A program made the translations under genes and the position numbers. Under the pieces are notes generated by a model. It saw only the letters and a program-made list of their open reading frames with translations, had not been told where the DNA came from and did not search any database. Positions 47,982 through 59,299 of a stretch of 64,000 nucleotides of DNA are shown piece after piece. The DNA comes from Gordonia alkaliphila (GTDB taxonomy: Bacteria > Actinomycetota > Actinomycetes > Mycobacteriales > Mycobacteriaceae), in assembly GCF_023017165.1 (NCBI RefSeq), contig NZ_JALKBW010000001.1, positions 3,162,001 through 3,226,000 of the forward strand, in the 5' to 3' direction. How positions within the stretch are numbered: position 1 is the first letter of the stretch; each line of letters begins with the position of its first letter.

Positions 47982-48775
47982 CTACGCCGGGGCGCCGGAT
48001 CGCGCCGCCACGATCTGGAAGAGCTTGTCGGCCTGAGCGTCGACCGACTGGGGCCCGTTGCCGGTCAAGAGCAGATGCTCCTCGTCCCAGATCACCCGGA
48101 TCGCGGAGGGATTCAGCGTCAACGACACGTCGTAGCCGGCGTCCTTGAGCGCCTCGTCCACGTAGTACCGCGGGCGCGTCTTCTCCCCCGAATCTTCGGG
48201 TATCCGACCTTGAACATCGGGACCTCGCCGTACTTCGGAACGGTCGTGACCCGCGCACCCTTGAACGCGTGATCGTCGTTCACGATGGGCACGCCGTCGG
48301 CGTCGAGACGATAGCGGGCCGACGTCATCGCCACCGGTGCGTGGCAGATCAGGCTGATGGGAATCGCGTTCTCGCGCAGGCTGTTCAGCAGTTCGCCCAG
48401 CACGGGATTGTCGTGGAAGTCGACCATCGGGGCGTGGCCGCCGGGTGCGAACATGAAGTCGAATTCGGCCAGCGAGAGGTCGTCGGCGGCGTCACGGTGC
48501 TTTTCGGCGTCGCGTCGTGCAACGAGTTCCGGATTCTTCGCCCGCACAGCGGCGGGGGTCGCACCGGGGAGGGCCCACTGCATCATGGTGCTCGCGGTGT
48601 CGGCGCCCAGGCTCTCGCCACCGTGCATGCCGAGCGCCAGACCGTTGATTTCCAGCGACGGCACGGCGCCGTCCTGGGTCGCCAGGACGATATCGTGGGT
48701 GTCCTCGAACTTGGCAAGGACACTGGCCAGTTCGACGAGGAACCAGCCGATGTTGAGGCTGCGTCCGGTCGGCGT
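47982..48775 (-). pseudogene. DJ-1/PfpI-family protein, truncated and frameshifted
   Basis: A type-1 glutamine-amidotransferase-like (DJ-1/PfpI) gene. Recognisable: GRSLNIGWFLVELASVLAKF near the 5' end, LAEFDFMFAPGGHAPMVDFH, and the nucleophile elbow LICHAPVA. After FKVGYP the frame breaks at about 48197-48202 (one base missing). The other frame continues EDSGEKTRPRYYVDEALKDAGYDV and IWDEEHLLLTGNGPQS to a stop at 47982. The 5' end has no start; it runs directly into a TetR gene on the other strand. Two independent lesions make decay the best reading. Likely a glyoxalase III/stress-type protein when intact. Confidence 0.8.
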
Positions 48776-48778
48776 CGC

Positions 48779-49336
48779 CGTCGCGTCGGCCTGGCGAAGT
48801 CGAACGTGATGCGCTATTTCGAGTCGCGGGAAGCCGTGCTGCTGGAGTTGCTCGTCTCCCAGGTGAAGGACTTCTTCCCACTGGCGAGCGCGCGCTTGTC
48901 GTCCGACGTCGTCCCGCAGCACTCCGCAACCGACAGGGCCGCCGCCGTCGCCGCAGCACTGAGCGCCGAGTTCGCGAAGCAGCCGACGATGTGCGAACTG
49001 CTCGACGCCCAGGCCGGTGCCCTCGAACGCAATATCAGCGCGGCCACTGCTGCCGACTACAAGCGCGCCGGGTACGAAACCTCCGGTGAGTTCGCCGCCG
49101 CTCTACGACGGGCGCTGCCGGAACTCGACGAACCGGCGACGGTCGACGCCGTCAAGCTCATCGTGATGCTGGTCGGCACCATCTGGATCAACGCGCATCC
49201 GCCCGCGGCCGTGCAGGAGGCGTATGCGGCCGACCCCGGCCTCACGTTCCTGCCGGACGGCTTCGAACGGTCGCTGGAGAACGCGATCCGCGCTGTCCTC
49301 CTGGGACTTCTCGCCCAGGCGACAGATCCGGTGTGA
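48779..49336 (+). pseudogene. TetR-family regulator, 5'-truncated
   Basis: A TetR-type regulator missing the first ~30-35 residues. The frame begins inside the recognition helix (VGLAKSNVMRYFESREAVLLELL), so helix 1 and half of the HTH are gone. The ligand domain to the end (LLGLLAQATDPV) is intact. The first in-frame ATG (48809) would give a protein without a DNA-binding domain. Upstream sequence is the broken PfpI gene on the other strand, so one deletion of the intergenic region and both 5' ends explains the pair. Confidence 0.75.
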
Positions 49337-49343
49337 CAGTGCG

Positions 49344-50885
49344 TCAGCCGCGCATCGAGCCGGTCTCCCCGAAGCGCTGGTGGAAGCTGAAAGCCTCGCC
49401 GAGAAGGTGCGGGGTCTGCCCGGCGTCGGGCATTGCCTCGGCGCGCTCGAGGTAGTCATTGAGCATCGGCCGGTAGTCCGGGTGCGCACACTTGTCGATG
49501 ATCACGCGGGCGCGGCGCCGTGGCGACAGGCCGCGCAGATCGGCCAGGCCGAACTCGGTGACGATCACCTGGGTGTCGTGCTCGGTGTGATCGATGTGCG
49601 GCACCATCGGCACGATCGCGGAGATGGCACCGTTGCGCGCGGTGGACGGGCTCAGGAACATCGACACGTATCCGTTGCGAGTGAAGTCGCCGGACCCGCC
49701 GATGCCGTTCATGATCTTGGTGCCCATCACGTGCGTGGAGTTCACGTTGCCGTAGATGTCGGCTTCGAGCATGCCGTTCATCGCGATCACGCCGAGGCGA
49801 CGCACCACCTCCGGGTGGTTGCTGATCTCCTGCGGCCGCAGCGTGATGTGGTTGCGATAGACGTCGATGTTCGCGACGAACTCCTCGAGACCGGCCTCAC
49901 TCAGCGCCAACGACGTCGACGATGCGTGCGCGACGGTGCCGTCCTTGATCAGCGCCAGCATGCTGTCCTGCAGGACCTCGGAGTAGCAGGTCAGGTTCTT
50001 GTATCCGCCGCGGTCGAGACCGCCGAGCACCGCGTTGGCGACGTTGCCGATACCGGCCTGCATCGGCAGCAGCGTGTCGGCCGGCATGCGGCCGGCACGC
50101 ACCTCGTAGTCGAAGAAGTCCAGGACGTGCCCGGCGATGGCCTTGCTGACCGCATCCGGCTCGGTCAGCGCACTGGCCTCATCCCGCGCATGGGTCTCGA
50201 CGACGGCGACGACCTTCTCCGGATCCACCCGGAAGGTGGGCTGACCGATCCGGTCGTCGGCGCGAGTGATCTGGATCGGCTTGCGGTGCGGCGGCAGCGC
50301 GGTGCCGTAGTAGACGTCGTGGATACCCTCCAGCTCCGCAGGCACCCACGAGTTCACCTCGAGGATGATCTTGTCGGCCACGTCGAGCCACGTCTTGTTG
50401 TTGCCGATCGAGGCGGACGGAATCAGTTCCCCGTCCTCGGTGATCCCGGCGACCTCGACGACGGCGATATCGACGTGGCCGTAGTACCCCTGCCACACCT
50501 GCTGCGCAACGTGCGACAGATGGATGTCGACGTAGTCCATCTGTCCGTTGTTGATCCGGCGCCGCGCGGTGGGCTCGGACTGGTATGGCATGCGCAGGGC
50601 GATGCCCTCCACCTCCGACAGCAGACGCTCGGTATCGCTCGACACCGACGCCCCGGTGAGGAGGTTGATGGTGAAGTCCGTGCCACCCGCTCGCACCTCG
50701 CGGATCCGCTCGGCCAGCGCCGGAATCGTCACCTTGGGCGTGCCGCCGCTGGCAAAGCCACTGATGGCCACGGTGTCGCCGGGTCCGATGTGCTTCACGG
50801 CCTCGGCAGCGGATGTGACCCGCTGTGCCAACGTCGCGTTCCGGATGCGATCGGCGACACCTGCGGCGCCTGAAGTGATGCTCAT
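49344..50885 (-). CDS. Acetyl-CoA hydrolase/transferase (class I CoA-transferase)
   Basis: A 513-residue CoA-transferase of the Cat1/Ach1/AarC group, moving CoA between acetate, succinate or propionate. CoA-transferase folds occupy both halves; the glycine-rich oxyanion loop region is VAISGFASGG. LEADIYGNVNST contains the conserved Glu that forms the glutamyl-CoA intermediate, and THVMGTKIMNGIGGSGDF follows. ATG 50885 was chosen because TATTAT lies exactly 8 nt upstream; an in-frame TTG 9 nt earlier is not supported. Likely role in acetate/propionate assimilation, alongside mutAB in the same genome. Confidence 0.92.
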   Translation of the reverse strand: MSITSGAAGVADRIRNATLAQRVTSAAEAVKHIGPGDTVAISGFASGGTPKVTIPALAERIREVRAGGTDFTINLLTGASVSSDTERLLSEVEGIALRMPYQSEPTARRRINNGQMDYVDIHLSHVAQQVWQGYYGHVDIAVVEVAGITEDGELIPSASIGNNKTWLDVADKIILEVNSWVPAELEGIHDVYYGTALPPHRKPIQITRADDRIGQPTFRVDPEKVVAVVETHARDEASALTEPDAVSKAIAGHVLDFFDYEVRAGRMPADTLLPMQAGIGNVANAVLGGLDRGGYKNLTCYSEVLQDSMLALIKDGTVAHASSTSLALSEAGLEEFVANIDVYRNHITLRPQEISNHPEVVRRLGVIAMNGMLEADIYGNVNSTHVMGTKIMNGIGGSGDFTRNGYVSMFLSPSTARNGAISAIVPMVPHIDHTEHDTQVIVTEFGLADLRGLSPRRRARVIIDKCAHPDYRPMLNDYLERAEAMPDAGQTPHLLGEAFSFHQRFGETGSMRG

Positions 50886-50893
50886 GGGGGTCA

Positions 50894-50899
50894 ATAATA
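50894..50899 (-). promoter_or_regulatory. Leaderless-type -10 box of the CoA-transferase gene
   Basis: Minus-strand TATTAT, 8 nt before ATG 50885; the best-conserved example of the motif in the window. Confidence 0.6.
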
Positions 50900-51022
50900 G
50901 GCGGTGGCGCTCGGGTGAATTTCAGCGAACACCCTACCTACGAGTAGACAATTTGCTATTGGATCCATCCGTACGGCCATATCGCCACCGCCGCAATGGT
51001 TCTCAGGTGGTTCCCGGGGTGC

Positions 51023-51379
51023 TCACCGACGAGGCGTCAACGTGATCGAGCCGATCACCGCGCCGTTGAAGTACGCCGGGCCCCTGTAGCCGCCGTGGCC
51101 GTCGCGGTTCAGGATGATGCGGTGGCCGGGCATCACGTCGACGTAGCCGCCGGTGCGCGTGGGATGAATCTTGTACCTGCCGATCAGCACCAGATCGCCC
51201 CCGCGGACCTGTGCGTTGCGCTGCAGGAGAATGATTCCGGACGACCACGTCGTGGAGACATAGTTTCCCGATTTCACTTCGGCATTGGCCTCACCGGCCA
51301 CGCCGAGCAGTGCGGCGGAACTGACTGTCACAGCGACTGCGACGATCCTCGCGATAGTCCGATTGACGCGCTTTGACAT
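51023..51379 (-). CDS. Small secreted protein, unknown
   Basis: A 118-residue protein with a signal peptide (MSKRVNRTIARIVAVAVTV, predicted cleavage after GEANA at about residue 33). The mature domain is short and beta-rich: GNYVSTTWSSGIILLQRNAQVRGGDLVLIGRYKIHPTR then GGYVDVMPGHRIILNRDGHGG. It has no cysteines. Similar small exported proteins of unknown function are common in Gordonia and relatives. The ATG has GAGAGG upstream. Divergent from the esterase gene. Confidence 0.65.
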   Translation of the reverse strand: MSKRVNRTIARIVAVAVTVSSAALLGVAGEANAEVKSGNYVSTTWSSGIILLQRNAQVRGGDLVLIGRYKIHPTRTGGYVDVMPGHRIILNRDGHGGYRGPAYFNGAVIGSITLTPRR

Positions 51380-51516
51380 GACTGGCACCTCTCGCTTCGG
51401 GCAATCCAGAGTACGCCCGTGCACGTGCAATTGTTACCCCCGTCACTGAGTCTGCGAGGCTACGAAATGTCGGACCGAGCTATCGAACCCGGGCAATACG
51501 GACGGTCCGACCTGAG

Positions 51517-51522
51517 TAAAGT
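51517..51522 (+). promoter_or_regulatory. Leaderless-type -10 box of the esterase gene
   Basis: TAAAGT, 7 nt before ATG 51530; this decides the start over codons further upstream. Confidence 0.5.
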
Positions 51523-51529
51523 CCGGGCT

Positions 51530-53041
<1,512 letters not shown>

Positions 53042-53071
53042 CTTCTTCCCCCTGACGCGAAGGAATCCACC

Positions 53072-55329
53072 ATGGCCGACTCCACTCGAGATCTGCTCGC
53101 CGAACTCACCGTCGAGGAGAAGGCGTCACTCACCAGTGGCGCCGACTTCTGGAACACCAAAGCCGTTGAGCGCGTGGGCGTTCCGTCGATGATGCTGACC
53201 GACGGCCCGCACGGTCTGCGAAAGCAGGCCGGGGCGGGAGATCACCTCGGCATCAACGACAGCGTCCCCGCTACCTGCTTCCCGCCCGCCGTCGGCCTCG
53301 GGTCCAGTTTCGATCCCGAACTCGCGCAGCGCATGGGGCGGGCCATCGGGACCGAAGCCGCGATCGAAGACGTCGCCGTGGTCCTGGGGCCGGGCATCAA
53401 CATCAAGCGATCCCCGCTGTGCGGCCGAAACTTCGAGTACTTCTCCGAGGATCCGCTCGTCGCCGGCTGGATGGGCGGCGCCCTCGTCGACGGCATCCAG
53501 TCGCGCGGCGTCGGGTCGTCGCTCAAGCACTTCGCGGTGAACAATCAGGAGTCCGACCGGATGCGGGTGTCCGCCGACGTCGATCCGCGGCCGCTTCACG
53601 AGATCTATCTGCGCGGCTTCGCCCACGTCGTCCGGCAGTCGCAGCCGTGGACGGTGATGTGCTCCTACAACAAGATCAACGGCGTCTACGCCTCGGAGAA
53701 TCCGTGGCTGCTGACCGACACCTTGCGCACCGCCTGGGATTTCAAGGCCTGGTTGTCTCCGACTGGGGCGCGGTCAACGAGCGCGTCGCCGCGCTGGTCG
53801 CCGGCCTCGATCTGGAGATGCCGTCCAGCGGCGGCGTCACCGACGCGGAGATCGTGGCCGCCATCTGCGACGGCACCCTGGATCCGGCCGTGCTCGACAC
53901 CGCGGCCGAGCGCAATCTCGAGCTCGTCGCGAAGGCTCAGCAACGGCCCCCGGTCGCCGGGCCGCTCGACGTCGACGCCCATCACGCACTCGCCCGCGAA
54001 GTTGCGGGGCGCAGCATCGTGCTGTTGAAGAACGACGACGCGCTGCTCCCCCTCGCCCCGGACTCCTCGGTGGCGCTGATCGGCGAGTTCGCCCGCACCC
54101 CGCGATTCCAGGGCGGCGGGTCGTCGCACATCAATCCGACCAAGGTCGACAGCGCGCTCGACGAGTTCGTGGCGCAGCTCGGCGACCGCGTTCGGTTCGC
54201 TCCCGGCTTCACCTTCGACGGCGCCGACGCGGCCCTGTTCGAGGAAGCCGTGGCACTCGCCGGTCAGCAGGACGTGGCGGTTCTGTTCGTCGGCCTGCCG
54301 GCTGCCGAGGAGTCCGAAGGATTCGACCGCGAACACCTGAATCTTCCTGCGGCACAGCTGGATCTGGTCGACGCCGTGCTCGCGGTGAACCCGAATACGG
54401 TGGTGGTGCTGTCCAACGGCGCCGTGGTGACGCTCCCCTTCGCCGAGAGTGTGCCGGCCATCGTCGAGGCCTGGCTGCTCGGTCAGGCCGGCGGCAGCGC
54501 CACCGTCGACGTGCTGACCGGCGCGGTGAACCCGTCCGGTCGCCTCACCGAGACCATCCCGCTGCGACTGGAGGACACCCCGGCGTTCGGAAACTTCCCG
54601 GGCGCCCTCGGCCACGTCCGGTACGGCGAAGGCATCTACGTCGGCTACCGCTGGTACGACCAGCGCGAACTCGATGTCGCCTACCCGTTCGGCCACGGCC
54701 TCTCGTACACCGAGTTCTCCTACGAACCGGTGACTGCCGAGACCGACGAGACCGGCCAGGTGATCGTCACGGTGCGGGTGACCAACGTCGGCGACCGGAC
54801 CGGGCGCGAGGTGGTGCAGGCCTACGTCGGGCTCGACGAGTCGATCGTCGACCGCGCGCCCCGAGAGCTGAAAGCCTTTGTGTCCGTGGAGATTCCGGCG
54901 GGGATGACGTGCGAGATCCCACTCATGATCCATCGCGACGACCTCGCCTACTGGGATGTGCGTGCCGACCGGTTCGCCGTCGAGGGCGGCACCTACCGGA
55001 TCGACGTCGGTTCCTCGAGCCGCAACATCGCGCAGTCGACCACCGTCGAGGTGACCGGCGATGAGCTTCGCCTGCCGCTGACCATGGAGTCCTCGCTCGG
55101 CGAGGTGATGGCGCACCCGGTGGCCGGTCCGATCGTCGCCGAGCAGTTGGCGGCGATGCAGTCCGATTCGTCGGACGACGCGGCCGGCGGCTTCCTCGAT
55201 GACCCGATGGTGACCCAGCTGCTCGGTTCCTTCCCGATCGGCCGCCTCACGTCCTTTCCCGGCGTCGGCATCGAGGCCGATCAGGTTCGGGCCCTGATCG
55301 CCGTCGCCAACCAGGGACTCGACGCCTGA
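53072..55329 (+). pseudogene. Beta-glucosidase (GH3), one-base frameshift
   Basis: A glycoside hydrolase family 3 enzyme of ~751 residues if corrected. Part 1 (from ATG 53072) holds the substrate motifs TDGPHGLR, SVPATCFPPAVGLGS and KHFAVNNQESDR. It shifts at about 53745-53748 within AWDFK: adding one G to the AAGGCC run restores GLVVSDWGAVNERV, which contains the nucleophile Asp. Part 2 then runs clean to 55329 with the GH3 C-terminal domain and a fibronectin III-like domain (GHGLSYTEFSYEPV), followed by an unusual ~90-residue tail. The change is in a G-run, so sequencing error is as likely as a true mutation. RBS AAGGA before ATG. Confidence 0.85.
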
Positions 55330-55330
55330 G

Positions 55331-56038
55331 ATGATCGACGACGTGACCACCATCGACACCTCGCCCGCCGCGCCGGCCTTCGACGACCTGCTCGCCACTC
55401 GCTACAGCTGCCGCGCCTACCGCGACGACCAAGTGCCCGCCGAGACCATCACCGAGATTCTGACCACCGCGCAGCGGACCGCGTCGTGGTGCAACAGCCA
55501 GTCGTGGAAGGTGGCCGTGACCAGCGGCGCCGGCACCGAGCGGCTGCGGAACGCGGTGTACACCGCGGCCTCGACCGGGGTGGCCGACGCCGCCGACATC
55601 GCGTTCCCGCGCGAGTACCGCAACGAACACCGCGACCGCCGTCGGGCCAGCGGCTTTCAGCTGTACGACGCGATGGACATCGCCCGCGACGACCACGGAC
55701 GCCGCCAGGCGCAGATGCTGGAGAACTTCCGGTTCTTCGGGGCGCCGCACGTGGCGATCATCCACTCCGACGAAGCACTCGGGGCGTACGGCGCGGTGGA
55801 CTGCGGCGGCTACGTCGCCAACTTCCTCACCGCGGCCGCCGCGCACGGCGTCGGCACGGTCGCGCAGGCCGCACTCGCCCTCTATCCCACCGTGCTCCGC
55901 CGGGAGCTCGGCCTCGGCGAGGACCGCACCATCGTGTGCGGCATCGCCTTCGGCTACCCCGACGTCGACCATCCGATCAACGGCTATCGCACCGATCGCG
56001 CGCCGTTGACCGAAGTGGTCGACTGGGTGACCGACTGA
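55331..56038 (+). CDS. Nitroreductase family protein
   Basis: A 235-residue FMN-dependent nitroreductase-fold enzyme: LLATRYSCRAYRDDQVP (FMN-phosphate Arg/Ser), WCNSQSWKVAVTSG, VDCGGYVANFLTAAAAHGVGT, and the C-terminal VCGIAFGYPD. Cytoplasmic dimer reducing nitroaromatics or quinones with NAD(P)H. ATG 55331 is 1 bp after the beta-glucosidase stop; GTG 55343 is an alternative. Confidence 0.88.
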   Translation: MIDDVTTIDTSPAAPAFDDLLATRYSCRAYRDDQVPAETITEILTTAQRTASWCNSQSWKVAVTSGAGTERLRNAVYTAASTGVADAADIAFPREYRNEHRDRRRASGFQLYDAMDIARDDHGRRQAQMLENFRFFGAPHVAIIHSDEALGAYGAVDCGGYVANFLTAAAAHGVGTVAQAALALYPTVLRRELGLGEDRTIVCGIAFGYPDVDHPINGYRTDRAPLTEVVDWVTD

Positions 56039-56053
56039 GTCATCGGTCGGCCG

Positions 56054-56758
56054 TCAGGTCGGCACCACCACGGCGACGGTGCGCGGCGCCGGACCCGACC
56101 GGGTCTCGCCGCCGATCGCCTCGAAGATCAGCCGCCCGTCGCGCAGTGCTGCACCGAGGCCGAGGAGCAGTTCGATGGCCGGGGCCAGATCGTCGGCCGC
56201 CTCCGTCGGCGGCGCGAACTCGACGCCCAGCGGCAACGCGAACATGCCCAGGTCGGTGAGCCGGGCGTCAGCCCAGATCGACGGCGGCCACGGTGACGTC
56301 AGCGCCGTCGTCTCCTCGGACAGCACGTGGACCATCAGCATCTGCGGTGCTTCGTCGTCGTCGATCAGTTCCTCGCCGACGACCGAGGCGGGCCACCACA
56401 GCAGGCCGTCGATGGGCGCAAGCCCCTGCGGGCCGGCGGTGCCGAGGATGGTCAGCGAGAGCGACTTCTCCAGCAGCACCAGGCCGCGGTGACCGAGCGC
56501 CGGCAGGTCATCGCCGTCAGTCGGCACGGGCACTTCGCCACGCAGCAGGTCCGTGCAGTTCTCCGTGAGCCACATCGGCGCGACTGCCTCGACGGACCGC
56601 AACGTCGAGTCGAGTACCCCGCGAATCCGCGCGGATCCGGCGTCGGTGCGGCCGTCCGTTGTCGAGCGCAGTCGCCGATAGCTGTCGGCGAGTTCGTCGC
56701 GAATGCTCGCGGCCTCCGCTTGATTCCAGTGGTGTCCGGGTCCCCCGTGATTTCTCAT
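56054..56758 (-). CDS. Conserved hypothetical protein
   Basis: A 234-residue soluble protein without recognised domain. It is acidic, with ESxADSYRRLRS-like helices at the N-terminus and a beta-rich second half (LVLLEKSLSLTILG, GLLWWPASVVGEEL, TDLGMFALPLGVEFAPP). No signal peptide. ATG 56758 was chosen because a TACCGT box lies 6 nt upstream; the longer frame to 56806 is not supported. Converges on the nitroreductase gene. Confidence 0.55.
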   Translation of the reverse strand: MRNHGGPGHHWNQAEAASIRDELADSYRRLRSTTDGRTDAGSARIRGVLDSTLRSVEAVAPMWLTENCTDLLRGEVPVPTDGDDLPALGHRGLVLLEKSLSLTILGTAGPQGLAPIDGLLWWPASVVGEELIDDDEAPQMLMVHVLSEETTALTSPWPPSIWADARLTDLGMFALPLGVEFAPPTEAADDLAPAIELLLGLGAALRDGRLIFEAIGGETRSGPAPRTVAVVVPT

Positions 56759-56764
56759 GCGGTG

Positions 56765-56770
56765 ACGGTA
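56765..56770 (-). promoter_or_regulatory. Leaderless-type -10 box of the 56054-56758 gene
   Basis: Minus-strand TACCGT, 6 nt before ATG 56758. Confidence 0.4.
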
Positions 56771-56815
56771 ACGCCGCACTCGCACCTGGACCAGGACGTT
56801 TTCCACAGGCAGGAA

Positions 56816-57547
56816 TCACCGACCCGTCGGTGTGAAGAACCCCTCCGGCAACGTCCTCAACCAGGCACGATAGTCCGCATAGACCGCGGCCAACGCCGCC
56901 CCTGGCCACTGCGGCGGCAGGAGTTCCGCCGGTAGCAGCGGATCGGTCTGCAGATGGTGCACCGCCGCGACCATCGTCCGGTAGCGCGTCGGCTCATCCT
57001 CGACGGCAGCGAGCGCGTCGAGGTACTGGCGTGCGCGATCGGACCATGCGGGCAGATCCCAGAGCTCGCCGGCCAACGCGCCGGGATCCTCGGTGGGCTG
57101 CGACGAGAAGAACGTGACGTCCTGGCGCACCGAGGCCGACCATGCGCGCTGCACGTTGGCCGGCCGCAGCCACACGCCCTCGCGGAGTTCGCCCATCCGT
57201 TGACGGCGCATCTCGGCCCGCAGCGCGACCCGTTCGGACGGTGTACGACTCCCGGCGGTCACCACCGCCATCTCCCAGTCGCCGTTCCAGGGTCGCTGCT
57301 CGGGCGGCTCGACGGCGCGCTGTCGTTCCCGGAGCCGCTCGGACAGCGTGTAGACCGCGTCGCTGCGCGTGAGGTCCCCGCCGGCGACCATCCTGGTCAG
57401 CGCCACCCTCGTCGTCGATTCGGAGACGCCGAACAGGCCCATCGCACCGACGATCTCGCGCCCGCTCAGGCTCGGCGGATCCGCACCGAGCAGCAGGCTC
57501 AGCACCGCAGAGCGGGCCGGCACCGGAGGTACGAGCGGAGTTTCCAT
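56816..57547 (-). CDS. PaaX-family regulator
   Basis: A 243-residue regulator of the PaaX type (phenylacetyl-CoA-responsive repressor family). The N-terminal winged helix is at about 10-75 (LSGREIVGAMGLFGVSESTTRVALTRMVAGGDL). Then come the conserved NGDWEMAVVTAG and GELREGVWLRPANV. It probably controls the divergent acyl-CoA dehydrogenase gene, 71 bp away; the gap has CATTAC and GTAAT half-sites 27 bp apart. The effector is likely an acyl- or aryl-CoA. The ATG has a TAGTGT box 9 nt upstream. Confidence 0.82.
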   Translation of the reverse strand: METPLVPPVPARSAVLSLLLGADPPSLSGREIVGAMGLFGVSESTTRVALTRMVAGGDLTRSDAVYTLSERLRERQRAVEPPEQRPWNGDWEMAVVTAGSRTPSERVALRAEMRRQRMGELREGVWLRPANVQRAWSASVRQDVTFFSSQPTEDPGALAGELWDLPAWSDRARQYLDALAAVEDEPTRYRTMVAAVHHLQTDPLLPAELLPPQWPGAALAAVYADYRAWLRTLPEGFFTPTGR

Positions 57548-57618
57548 CGTCGTCGAACACTACACGCCCGAAGCATTACAGTCCTTGTTCGCACGATGTT
57601 GTTATGTAATAGTCGGTG

Positions 57619-59268
57619 GCATGAGCACCCACGAAGTCACCAACCAGGTTCCCGAACTGGTCGACGTCGACCTCGCCGACGCACCGGTCATCACCGAGGC
57701 CCTCGCGCGCTCGACGATGACCGCCGACGACATCGCCGAGGTGCACGCCATCGGCACGCTGGCCGGCAGCGCCGCGATGATCGAGCTCGGCGACCTCGCC
57801 GAAGAGCACCCGCCGGTGCTCACCACCCACGACCGGTACGGCCATCGGATCGACGAGGTGCGCTACACCCCGGCGTATCACCAGCTGATGGACGCCGCGG
57901 TGCGGCACGGCATGCACGCCGCACCGTGGGCCGATCCCCGCCCCCACGCCCACCTACTGCGCGCCGCCAAGCAGCGTGTGGTCGCAGGTCGACGCCGGCC
58001 ACGGCTGCCCGATCTCGATGACCTACGCGGCCATCCCGGCGCTGCGCGCGAATCCGGAGCTGGCCGCCGCCTACGAACCGCTGCTCACCACATCGGCCTA
58101 CGACCCGGGCCTGCGCGCTCCGCTGACCAAGCGCGGCCTCATCGCCGGCATGTCGATGACCGAGAAGCAGGGCGGCTCGGACGTCCGCGCCAACACCACC
58201 ACCGCCGTGGCCCAGCCCGACGGCAGCTACGCGATCACCGGCCACAAGTGGTTCACCTCGGCCCCGATGTCGGACCTGTTCCTCACCCTCGCACAGACGC
58301 CGGCGGGCGTGACCTGCTTCTTCGTGCCTCGCGTTCTGCCCGACGGCACGCGCAACAGCTTCGCGCTGCAGCGCCTGAAGAACAAGCTCGGCAACCACTC
58401 CAACGCCAGCAGCGAGGTGGAGTACGACGGCACCGTCGGCTGGGCAGTCGGCGAGGAGGGCCAAGGCGTCAAGACCATCGTGGAGATGGTGAACCTCACC
58501 CGGCTGGACTGCGTCCTCGGCAGCGCGACCGGCATGCGCACCGGCGTCGCCCAGGCCGCCCATCACGCCGCGCATCGTCGTGCCTTCGGCGCCACCCTCA
58601 ACGAGCAGCCGCTGATGGGCAACGTGCTCGCCGACCTCGCGGTGGAGGCCGAGGCCGCCACCATGGCAGGTCTGTGGCTGGCCGACCTGACCGACGCCGC
58701 CACCGCCGGTGACGAGCGCGCCGCACTGCTGCGCCGCCTCAGCCTGGCCGTGACCAAATACCACGTGTGCAAGCGCGGTCCGGTCCACGCGGCCGAGGCC
58801 CTCGAATGTCTCGGCGGCAACGGCTACATCGAGGACTCCCGCATGCCGCGGCTGTACCGTGAGGCCCCGCTCATGTCGATCTGGGAGGGTTCGGGCAACG
58901 TCGCCGCCCTCGACACGCTGCGCGCCATCGGCCGCCAGCCGGAGACGCTGGGCGTGTTCCTCGACGAGGTGAAGCAGGCCGCCGGCACCGACGCTCGCCT
59001 GGACGAGGCCGTCGCGGATCTGGAGAAGCAGTTCGGCGCCATGGACCTGTCCGACGGCGCCGGCCTGCAATACGGTGCTCGACGACTCATCGGCACCATG
59101 GCCCGCGTCCTGCAGGGTTCACTCCTGGTGCGCTACGGCCACCCGGCCGTCGCCGACGCCTTCGCGGTGAGCCGCCTGGCCGGCGACCACGGCGACGTCT
59201 TCGGCACTCTCCCTGCGGGATTGGACATCCGCGCCATCGTCGAACGGGCGACCCCGAAGGTCGGTTGA
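57619..59268 (+). pseudogene. AidB-type acyl-CoA dehydrogenase, frameshifted
   Basis: An acyl-CoA dehydrogenase family gene of ~549 residues if corrected, like AidB/isovaleryl-type enzymes with an N-terminal extension. The first frame runs MSTHEVTNQVPELVDVDL to LLRAAKQRV. At about 57975-57981 it shifts; the other frame continues WSQVDAGHGCPISMTYAA, MTEKQGGSDVRAN (FAD/acyl site), HKWFTSAP, LGGNGYIEDS and LYREAPLMSIWEGSGN to 59268. The break is in GTGTGG; loss of two bases from a GT repeat restores the frame best. All other motifs are intact, so a sequencing error or a recent mutation is equally possible. Confidence 0.85.
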
Positions 59269-59286
59269 AGGGCCCCGGCGGGACAC

Positions 59287-59292
59287 TAGGCT
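59287..59292 (+). promoter_or_regulatory. Leaderless-type -10 box of cinA
   Basis: TAGGCT, 7 nt before GTG 59300. Confidence 0.5.
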
Positions 59293-59299
59293 GGGCGAC

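Noticed and set aside
48269..48780. A longer plus-strand protein reading into the TetR remnant
   Set aside because: The upstream part of that frame is antisense to clear DJ-1/PfpI coding sequence; only the part from about 48779 resembles a TetR protein.
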